From Lachnospiraceae bacterium (GTDB lineage: Bacteria > Bacillota > Clostridia > Lachnospirales > Lachnospiraceae), in the NCBI GenBank assembly GCA_024682835.1, contig JAIKYU010000019.1, positions 1-43,891 on the forward strand: a stretch of DNA of 43,891 bases, read 5' to 3'. This document shows positions 1-7,203 of the stretch, piece after piece. The translations under genes were made by a program, and so were the position numbers. Below the pieces are notes generated by a model. It made no database searches, was not told the origin of the DNA, and saw only the letters and a list, made by a program, of their open reading frames with translations. Position 1 is the stretch's first letter, and each line of letters begins with the position of its first letter.

Positions 1-172
1 GGTGATGCATGCCGTAGCTGCCGCGCTTCCAGACGAGCAAAATCCGTTCCTGCACGCCGTCGCCGTTCAGATCCAGAATCAGTTTCTGCTGCACAAGACA
101 GGCTCCTGAAAAATAAAGCTCCAGCAACAGCGCAGCGCACACGATCAGAACCGCTGCAAGTCTTTCCTTCAT
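1..172 (-). CDS. Partial secreted protein with an Asp-rich loop, cut by the window edge
   Basis: Reading the minus strand from an ATG at 170-172 gives 57 codons open to the window edge. The product starts with MKERL, then a hydrophobic stretch of about 20 residues typical of a signal peptide or anchor, ending near a Cys (SGAC) that could be a lipobox. It continues with DLNGDGVQER, an EF-hand-like Asp/Asn/Gly loop often seen in FG-GAP/VCBS-type repeat proteins. It starts 32 bp after the DUF3160 lipoprotein gene on the same strand, so it is probably the next gene of that operon. No strong ribosome site is visible (only a GGGG run). Function unknown; the C-terminal part lies outside the window. 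Confidence 0.55.
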   Translation of the reverse strand, partial: MKERLAAVLIVCAALLLELYFSGACLVQQKLILDLNGDGVQERILLVWKRGSYGMHH

Positions 173-204
173 CTGCACGACAGCAAAGCCCCGGTTCTCA
201 TCGT

Positions 205-2592
205 CTAATCGAACTGATAAAACACCCGGTAATCCATGGTCCAGGCGGGCTTATCGGGGACGTTTTCACGCTCCCAGTGGAAATTCCCGTCGTCATCCTC
301 GTCAATTCCCAGCATCACACGCCACTCACGATCCGTAAGCCGGTCATCCATCGGATGGGCAAACTGGTAGAAGCTGTAGACACTCCCGCGGGCGATTCTG
401 AGCGTGTTATCAACCGGGACAACCACATAGATGACCGCCGGATCATCCGTGGCCAGCTGGAGCACTGATCCGTTCGGATCCGTCGCTACGTCCACCACCA
501 CGGCGGCCGGGAATTCCTCGCTCGAAAAGTACTGGGGATTTTTCGCATCCTCCTTGTAGGCCTCCGCCCAGAAGTGCTCTATTTCGCCGCCGTAGCAGCG
601 GATAAACTCAAATTCCTCATCCGTCAGCATCTCGTCAGCCAGCTCCTTTACGGCAATCGCCGAAAGCGTACGCCCGATGTTTTCGAGCCGTTCCAGATCC
701 CGCTCTGCATCCTCGGTCAACAGTCCCAGATTCTTCAGCCCCTTTCCGGTTCCCTGTGCAAGCTTCGCGAAGCGGTCGAACACGAGCGGCTCCGGTTCCA
801 CATAGCCCCTGTCGTCCATGATTTCCTCATCACCGCCGCCCATCTCCGCGATGACCTGCTTGGAGTAAAGAACCGTGTCGTGCTTCAGCTCCGTGTAGCT
901 GCCGAGGAAGCTCTCCAGATTCTTTTTGTTCCACTTTTCACCCTGCATGAACAGCGGGTATCCCTTTCCCTTTTCCGTAAGCAGCGGCCGCAGCGTATCA
1001 ATCCAGCCGGAATAGAGAGAGGCATTCCAGAGATCTGAGGACGACTGTTGTATGGTATTTCGCAATTTCGTCATATTTTCTTCGTAATTTTGATACTCCA
1101 TGGCGCCGAGATCCTCCCTGAGGATTTTTTCGGCCGTCCGGCTTCCCAAAGCCGCCGGCACATCCAGCGCATCCGGAAGCATCCGGTTTTCTCCCTTCTT
1201 GTTTTCGAGAACCTGTGAATAGATCAGTCGCTGGAAGATCGCCGCGTCGATGGAAAAACGCTGTCCCATAAACCGGAACCCGGCATTTTCCTCCATCTTG
1301 TCCGTCTGTCCGTCGTCGTCCCACATCGGAACGGAATTGATGGCCGGAGCCGGAAGCGTCGCCGTCAGGTCATGAAAACGCCGCCAGCCGTCCTCATCCC
1401 CGACGACCTCGAGTCCGGTCAGTTCCTTAAGCGGTCTGCCATAGGCCTGCTCAATAAGCGGACGATATTCACAAATGCCGTTGTCGTCGCTGGCGCCGGC
1501 AAAAAAGCTCGTCACCGCGTAGATCGTCGACCACTCGTCATACGCCTCCTCATCCATCGCCAGCGTCATAAGCATCGCGCTTTTGTCCAGCGAGGAATCC
1601 TTCCGGGAAAAGTTCATCCTGCCGTACCACATCATCGCACGGAAGTAGCGGGAAAGCTTTTCATCCGTGTCATAATACCCGCGCGGTTTATACTGGGAAT
1701 AATCCTCCATGACATCCGCTTCGCCCATCAGCGGCGAATAATCGATTCCGTCCGCCGCGTTGATCATGGAGAGTTCCTTCTCAAGCTTCTTCTTCGATTC
1801 CTCCGAAAGTGCATAATCCCCATCATCCGGCTTCCATGAGGGATCAAGAAGCGATTTGGCGACCGCGAAAAAGACGGTGTTTCTCTCCTGCGCCTTCATC
1901 ATGTCGTCCGAGACACCGGAAAGGGTCGAAGACAGCATCATATCCATCCGCTGCTTTTCACTGGCCGCAAGCATCCGGTCCGTGAGGCGCGTAAGGCGGT
2001 CAAAGAGTTCCTGCCGTTCAATGCTTTTCATCAGATATGCAAAATACAGATGGTAGCTGTGCATGAGGGAATCGACCGTGATGAAATTGGGAACCATCAT
2101 GTAGCGGTTGCCCTCATAGATCTCGAAAAACTCCCTGCCGCCGTTGTCCGACACGCAGAAACCGTCACTGGCCAGCTGTTTTTTCCAGGCATCCTGGATC
2201 CAGAGCTGCTCGACATTGACGACATTGCTCAGATCCGGCTCGATCGAATATTCCGGCACCTTTGCTTCCACCGGGGAGGATATCGCGGAGGAATCCTCAC
2301 TGCCCGCGGCCAGAAGTGTCGGCCTGGCAGACCGGGCGCTGTCGGACGAAACCGCCGTCGCCGTCTGCCCGGACTGTGTGTCCGTCTCCTCCTTTTTCGC
2401 GTCATCGTTAGAAGCGTTCTCCTGCTTCCCGTTTTCTTCCTGTCCAGCCGAGTGGTTGGCGACCTCCGCCTGCTGCGCGGGGCCCTGCATTCCACAGGCA
2501 GCAGATGAAATCACAAGCATTCCGCATAGCGCGATGCCTGACACCCGTCTGATTAAGCGGTTTCCAGAATGACCTTCCATTTCCGACCTCAT
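205..2592 (-). CDS. DUF3160 family lipoprotein
   Basis: The 795-residue product begins with basic residues, a hydrophobic stretch and a lipobox ending at Cys33 (ISSAAC), so it is probably exported and lipid-anchored on the outer face of the membrane. Residues 40-115 are a low-complexity linker rich in Glu, Ser, Thr and Gln, as expected for a spacer across the wall. The rest, about 120-795, matches my recollection of the DUF3160 family: long, helical and rich in Tyr and Trp, with an FITVDSLMHSYHLYF segment near residue 168. No biochemical function is established for the family. The ATG at 2590-2592 is chosen because AGGAGG lies 6 bases upstream. It follows the CapA-like gene by 38 bp on the same strand and is followed by another exported protein, suggesting an envelope-related end of the operon. 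Confidence 0.8.
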   Translation of the reverse strand: MRSEMEGHSGNRLIRRVSGIALCGMLVISSAACGMQGPAQQAEVANHSAGQEENGKQENASNDDAKKEETDTQSGQTATAVSSDSARSARPTLLAAGSEDSSAISSPVEAKVPEYSIEPDLSNVVNVEQLWIQDAWKKQLASDGFCVSDNGGREFFEIYEGNRYMMVPNFITVDSLMHSYHLYFAYLMKSIERQELFDRLTRLTDRMLAASEKQRMDMMLSSTLSGVSDDMMKAQERNTVFFAVAKSLLDPSWKPDDGDYALSEESKKKLEKELSMINAADGIDYSPLMGEADVMEDYSQYKPRGYYDTDEKLSRYFRAMMWYGRMNFSRKDSSLDKSAMLMTLAMDEEAYDEWSTIYAVTSFFAGASDDNGICEYRPLIEQAYGRPLKELTGLEVVGDEDGWRRFHDLTATLPAPAINSVPMWDDDGQTDKMEENAGFRFMGQRFSIDAAIFQRLIYSQVLENKKGENRMLPDALDVPAALGSRTAEKILREDLGAMEYQNYEENMTKLRNTIQQSSSDLWNASLYSGWIDTLRPLLTEKGKGYPLFMQGEKWNKKNLESFLGSYTELKHDTVLYSKQVIAEMGGGDEEIMDDRGYVEPEPLVFDRFAKLAQGTGKGLKNLGLLTEDAERDLERLENIGRTLSAIAVKELADEMLTDEEFEFIRCYGGEIEHFWAEAYKEDAKNPQYFSSEEFPAAVVVDVATDPNGSVLQLATDDPAVIYVVVPVDNTLRIARGSVYSFYQFAHPMDDRLTDREWRVMLGIDEDDDGNFHWERENVPDKPAWTMDYRVFYQFD

Positions 2593-2630
2593 ATTTTCTC
2601 CTCCTTTGTGCCATCAATTGCACGTGGACA

Positions 2631-3758
2631 TCATCCGTCTATAATCCACTGCATGTCCTGCCACACCTGTTTGGTCAGAATCTGGCAGGCATCCAGCGAG
2701 AATGCGGCATCCTTTTCCCTAAACCGGTTCTCCTCTGCCAGCTCCTCTGTATAATCCGAAAGGAGGTAGGCCGTGACCGTATCCCCGGTCAGATGGCAGA
2801 TCACCGGCTTAAGCGTAAGCTCCTTCACGCACACGCTTCCGTCGGAACCCCTTCCGATCCGTGCCAGTGCTTCTCCGCCCACCGCCCGGTTCATCACACC
2901 GTTTCCCCTGCCCGAGGTATCGTTCACAAAATTCCCGATCGAGTAGCAGACGGGCATCCTGCGGCCGTTTTCATCCGTCAGGATCTCCACCGGTTCAATC
3001 ACATGCGGATGCGTCCCGATGACCAGGTCGACTCCCGTGGAGAGAAAGATCTGCGCCCATTTTTTCTGGAAGGAATCCGTCGTCAGGGAATACTCTGTTC
3101 CCCAGTGCGGACAGACCAGGGTGAAATCCGCCGCCTCCTCAGCACGGGCAATCTGCTCACGGACGCGTTTCTCATCCATTACATCGACCAGATAGCCCAT
3201 CCCGGCGGGCATCTGGATGCCGTTTGTGCCGTATGTGCAATTGATGATGGCAATCCGCAGGCCCTTACAGGAGACGATGCAGAGCCTCTCCCGGTCTTCC
3301 TCGCTGTCATGAATGCCCAGCACAGAAATCTCCGGATGATCCTGTCTCCAATAAGAAAGACAATTCATGATCCCGGAGGCTTTTCGGTCCAATGCGTGAT
3401 TGGTGCCGTGCAGCACCACGTCAAAACCGGCCTTTGCCTCGGCATCGCCCAGCTCAAAGGGCGAATTGAAGGAGGGATAGCCGGTGTAGCCGCCAAGCTC
3501 CTTTCCGCCCAGAATCGTCTCCTGATTGACGATGGCGATATCGGCAGCCGAGGTATCGTCGCACACATGGGCGAAAAGATGATCATAGGTATAGCTGCCG
3601 TCGTCCTGGAGACCGCTTTTGATGACACCCGTGTGCATCAGCATATCGCCGACCATGACGATGGTCACATCCTCCGCGTCCGCCCGGTCACTCCCCGCGC
3701 CCCCGGCTGCAACGAGCAGCCCCACAAGGAGTGCCGCTGCCTGAGTACAAACTGCCAT
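2631..3758 (-). CDS. CapA-family metallophosphoesterase-like protein, exported
   Basis: The 375-residue protein has a short hydrophobic N-terminus (about residues 6-25) that reads as a signal peptide, then a CapA/PgsA domain. The metal-site motifs of that calcineurin-like fold are present in order: VGDMLMH near residue 36, NQETI, GTNHALD, HWGTEY and GTHPHV, followed by YSIGNF. In Bacillus CapA/PgsA takes part in poly-gamma-glutamate synthesis or export, but no capB or capC is present here, so a different envelope role is likely. The ATG lies 3 bp past the stop of the receiver gene with no convincing ribosome site, so it may depend on re-initiation. Fold assignment is firm; substrate unknown. 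Confidence 0.85.
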   Translation of the reverse strand: MAVCTQAAALLVGLLVAAGGAGSDRADAEDVTIVMVGDMLMHTGVIKSGLQDDGSYTYDHLFAHVCDDTSAADIAIVNQETILGGKELGGYTGYPSFNSPFELGDAEAKAGFDVVLHGTNHALDRKASGIMNCLSYWRQDHPEISVLGIHDSEEDRERLCIVSCKGLRIAIINCTYGTNGIQMPAGMGYLVDVMDEKRVREQIARAEEAADFTLVCPHWGTEYSLTTDSFQKKWAQIFLSTGVDLVIGTHPHVIEPVEILTDENGRRMPVCYSIGNFVNDTSGRGNGVMNRAVGGEALARIGRGSDGSVCVKELTLKPVICHLTGDTVTAYLLSDYTEELAEENRFREKDAAFSLDACQILTKQVWQDMQWIIDG

Positions 3759-3761
3759 ACG

Positions 3762-4517
3762 TCAGAACTTCTGTTTCTGGAAAAAGTCATCCAGCTTCTT
3801 CAGCAGTCCCACCTGGTCGATGCTTTTCAGAAGATAATCCGCCGGCTTTAAGGCCAGCACCTTCATGATGCTTTCCTTGTCCCCGCGACCCGTCAAAAAC
3901 ATGACGGGAATCCGGCTGGTGGACAATTCGCTCTTCAGCATCTCCAGCACCTGCGGCCCGGGGGTCACAGGCATTTCATAATCGAGCAGAATCAGATCGA
4001 CATGGTTTTTTGCGAGCCACTGGATCGCCTGAAGACCGGACGACGCCATGGACACACGATACTGCGGCTGCAGCCAGTCGCGGATCACCAGCATGTAGGT
4101 CGTGTCATCATCCACCACGAGAATGCTTTTCTTTCGCAGCTCGACCTGCTCTTCATCCACATATTTTCTCGTTGTCTCGATAATCGCAGGAAGATTCATC
4201 GGCCGGTCAAACCACGCCAGCAGATACTGTTCCGGAAAGAATTTCATCACATAATCTCTTTCCAGTTTGGTGGCAATCAGCAGCATCCGCTTTTCGTCCT
4301 CGATACACTGATCCTTCAGGAAAACGATGGATCGGCGGATCTCATCCACCGATTCGTCGGTAATCAGGACAAAAAGCTCCGTATCATAGGCGGTAAACTC
4401 AAGTGCCTCGAGACTGGGCACACAGAAGCCAGCCTGGATTCCCAGTTCCCCCAGCTTTTTGATCAGCCCCATCACCGTAAAGGTTTCCGCTCTGCTGATA
4501 ACTGTCACATTTTTCAT
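3762..4517 (-). CDS. Response regulator with a degenerate first receiver and no output domain
   Basis: The 251-residue protein has two parts. Residues 1-125 look like a receiver fold that has lost its acidic pocket (no DD pair after the first strand). Residues 130-250 are a normal receiver: acidic DDD at 136-138, phospho-acceptor Asp179 in LLDYEMP, Thr209 in FLTG and Lys231 in YLLK. No DNA-binding or enzymatic domain follows. It starts 16 bp after the DegV-fused kinase stop with AGGAGAAGG as ribosome site, so it is probably a partner of the two hybrid kinases upstream. It may act by protein contact or as a phosphate sink. Confidence 0.88.
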   Translation of the reverse strand: MKNVTVISRAETFTVMGLIKKLGELGIQAGFCVPSLEALEFTAYDTELFVLITDESVDEIRRSIVFLKDQCIEDEKRMLLIATKLERDYVMKFFPEQYLLAWFDRPMNLPAIIETTRKYVDEEQVELRKKSILVVDDDTTYMLVIRDWLQPQYRVSMASSGLQAIQWLAKNHVDLILLDYEMPVTPGPQVLEMLKSELSTSRIPVMFLTGRGDKESIMKVLALKPADYLLKSIDQVGLLKKLDDFFQKQKF

Positions 4518-4533
4518 CGTGCACCTTCTCCTG

Positions 4534-7203
4534 TCATGACTTCATCAGATACACAAAAGCGATCGCATTCGGTCCCCAGATCAGCGAAGTAGCAGCGCTT
4601 GCCTGCAGGTATATCACTTCCTCAAAAGGCGTTTTGCGTCGGATGAGTTGTTCCATTTTCCCTCTGTCCTCAGGCGCCAGATTCGGTGAAATGACCAGCA
4701 GTCTCGACCGGTCCACGCCGCCGGAAGGAATCGTCTTACTGATAAACTGTGTGAGGTACTGCCGCCTGGGACCTGCCGCAAATCCTCTCACTCCGTACTT
4801 TCCGCCACGGGGCGTGAATATCGGGCGCAGCATAAAGCTCTGACAGATCGTGTGGAACCGCGGTGTGATCCTGCCGGTCGCCAGAAACCGATTCGTTGAT
4901 TCCGCGGCGATAAAGGTTCGCACCTGCTTCTTCAGATCACGCATGGCCGACTCCAGTGCCGCCGGAGGGAGATTCTCCGTCTCGGTGATCCGGGACGCCA
5001 GAATGGCCAGCATTCCGATGCCACCGGAGAGCTGCCCCGTGTCAATCACCGTCACGTTGCCGAAGGAATGGGCGGCTTCGGATGCGTTACGGTATGCCTG
5101 CTCTCCGCCCGCAGAGGTCGTCAGATGGAACACATGATCCGCATGAAGAAGCTTTCCTGCGAAAAACTCCTCGTAATCCCCGATAGTCGGAGAGAGCACC
5201 TCAATGGTGCGGTCCGGATTCTTGCCCAGATAGGCCAGCGCCTCTCCTGTGCCGGTTTCCTGATAGTCAATGAAGATTCCCTCCTGCGTCCGGATCCGGT
5301 AAGGCAGCATGCCGATCCGATGCGCGGAAAGCATCTGTTCCGGCAGGTCGCAGACCGAATCTACGGTGATGACCATGCTGTCCTTTCGTTTGTAAACATC
5401 TACTGTCTTCTCTTCGCCAGTCCGCACCGTGGCAATTCCGGTAAAGGTCAGAAGCTGCTGGGGCAGTTTGTCCATCACAGCCCCTTCCAGCTGCGCGCCC
5501 GTCACAGGCTTAAGCAGATAACCGTCAAAGCCGCTCCTGCGATAAAGAGCCTGATTCTCTGATCCGGCATTGGCTGTGAGGACAATCACCGGCGTCGTGC
5601 GGTTCATTCCGCCCTTTTGCTCCCGGATGGCCCCCAGCGTCTCGATGCCGTCCATATCCGGCATCACATGATCCATCAGAATCACATCATACCGGTGATC
5701 CTGCGTCAGCGTCAGACAGTCCGCACCGGAAAACGCCGTGTCGATGTGCATCTTTGTGTCCTGCAGAAGCTTTGCCGCCACGCTGGCGTTTAACTCATTG
5801 TCATCCACGATCAGGATGTACGCTCCCGGCGCCTCAAAGCTGTGATGCCAGGTGTCGGACTCCCCGGACTGTCTGCCCGACCGGAGCGTCAGTTTGCCGA
5901 TGGCTTCATCCTCAGCGATGATCTGCGGGATCCGTACCCGGAAGGTGGAGCCCTTCGTGTAGACACTGTCAACGGTGATTTCGCCGCCCATCAGATCCAC
6001 CAGCTGCTTCACGATGGAAAGCCCCAGACCCGTTCCCTCAATGTAGCGGTTCTTCTGCTCATCCACCCGGCGGAACACATCAAACAGCATCGGCATGGAT
6101 TCCTTTTTTATGCCGGATCCGGTATCGATCACCGTGCAGATCAGATCAACCTTCTTCTCCGTCTGCCGTCTTCTGCACTCCACGGAAAAGGTGACGCTTC
6201 CTTCCCTGGTGTATTTCACCGCATTGTTCAGGAGGTTGATGAGGATCTGCTTGATCCGGATGTCATCGCCGATCAGACTTCTGGGCATGGTCTCGTCGAC
6301 ATCGACATGAAGCTCCAGACCCTTTTCCCTGGCCGGAGACCAGATCATATTCACCACCTCGGCAATCATGTTTCCGACGGAATAGGAATTCGGCACCAGC
6401 TCCATTTTGCCCGATTCGATCTTGGACATGTCCAGAATATCATTGATCAGGGCAAGAAGCATCTGACCGGCTCCCTGTATGCTCCTGGCGTCCTCCGCCA
6501 CATCCGCCGTGACCGCCTCCCGCATGATCATCTCATTCAGACCGATGATGGTGTTGACCGGCGTACGGATCTCATGACTCATATTGGAAAAGAAACGGTT
6601 CTGCGCCCGGTTAATTTCCTCGATCTGTTTTGTGGTCTTCGCCGCAATCCGCTGCTCCTCCACATAGAGATTGGTCTCAAAGATGACCATCAGACTCACG
6701 AACACCCCAACGATCAGCGTGGATGCGAGAGAGTCCGTATAGGCCATTCTGGCCGTATGGGGCGTAATCAGATCGGGATAAAACCACTGGATGAGATAGC
6801 AGGAGCTCAGGACCACTGCGATGGAGATCAGGAAAATGATGCGCCTGCGTCCGCGCACCACCATACTGACAAATATGGCGCCGAAAAGAAACCACATGGG
6901 CGTTCCGCCGTACATTCCTCCGGATGCGACAAACACGCCCGGAAGCATGACAAAAATCAGAATGCATGAAATGACGGTTGCCCCCGTCTGCACCCGGTGA
7001 AATCTTAACGACAGGGCAAAAATCACCCAAAACACCACCAATCCCGCATAGATCAGCAGAATATCGAGCACGCTCTCCCGCATGATGATGGACAGCAGGG
7101 ACATGACGACGAGTGCAAGAAGGCCGAAGATGCCCACCAGGTGGAAGGTTCTCTCCTGCAGGTCGATCCGGTGATCAAACAGCGCTTTTATCCATTTATT
7201 CAC
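4534..7203 (-). CDS. Hybrid sensor histidine kinase fused to a C-terminal DegV (fatty-acid-binding) domain
   Basis: The 889-residue protein has, in order: about six membrane segments (residues 20-180), a HisKA dimerisation helix with His210 in NMSHEIRTP, an HATPase domain with the GTGLGL box near 390, a receiver at about 460-575 (Asp511 in LMDHVMP, Lys565), and a DegV/EDD domain from about 609 to the end. The DegV part shows ITVDS.CDLP, a VTVIDTG.LSGG.G strand, ATGRI and a terminal WGP. The usual lipid-head contacts are altered: TSQP is read as VLSP, SS.LSG as TTSAGG, and the His of H.GPG is missing. The start is GTG at 7201-7203, overlapping the previous stop as GTGA with AGGAGG 9 bases upstream; an upstream ATG at 7269 is in frame but lacks this site. 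In FakB proteins DegV binds a fatty acid for phosphorylation by FakA; here it could sense lipid or act as output. Domain calls firm, role inferred. Confidence 0.9.
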   Translation of the reverse strand: MNKWIKALFDHRIDLQERTFHLVGIFGLLALVVMSLLSIIMRESVLDILLIYAGLVVFWVIFALSLRFHRVQTGATVISCILIFVMLPGVFVASGGMYGGTPMWFLFGAIFVSMVVRGRRRIIFLISIAVVLSSCYLIQWFYPDLITPHTARMAYTDSLASTLIVGVFVSLMVIFETNLYVEEQRIAAKTTKQIEEINRAQNRFFSNMSHEIRTPVNTIIGLNEMIMREAVTADVAEDARSIQGAGQMLLALINDILDMSKIESGKMELVPNSYSVGNMIAEVVNMIWSPAREKGLELHVDVDETMPRSLIGDDIRIKQILINLLNNAVKYTREGSVTFSVECRRRQTEKKVDLICTVIDTGSGIKKESMPMLFDVFRRVDEQKNRYIEGTGLGLSIVKQLVDLMGGEITVDSVYTKGSTFRVRIPQIIAEDEAIGKLTLRSGRQSGESDTWHHSFEAPGAYILIVDDNELNASVAAKLLQDTKMHIDTAFSGADCLTLTQDHRYDVILMDHVMPDMDGIETLGAIREQKGGMNRTTPVIVLTANAGSENQALYRRSGFDGYLLKPVTGAQLEGAVMDKLPQQLLTFTGIATVRTGEEKTVDVYKRKDSMVITVDSVCDLPEQMLSAHRIGMLPYRIRTQEGIFIDYQETGTGEALAYLGKNPDRTIEVLSPTIGDYEEFFAGKLLHADHVFHLTTSAGGEQAYRNASEAAHSFGNVTVIDTGQLSGGIGMLAILASRITETENLPPAALESAMRDLKKQVRTFIAAESTNRFLATGRITPRFHTICQSFMLRPIFTPRGGKYGVRGFAAGPRRQYLTQFISKTIPSGGVDRSRLLVISPNLAPEDRGKMEQLIRRKTPFEEVIYLQASAATSLIWGPNAIAFVYLMKS

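Noticed and set aside
5376-5420. Possibility that the kinase-DegV join is an adapter-derived chimera, since the linker reads VDVYKRK, close to a peptide produced by a common sequencing adapter
   Set aside because: The DNA here does not match the adapter: only the ends resemble it and the middle differs, and codon use is continuous across the join.
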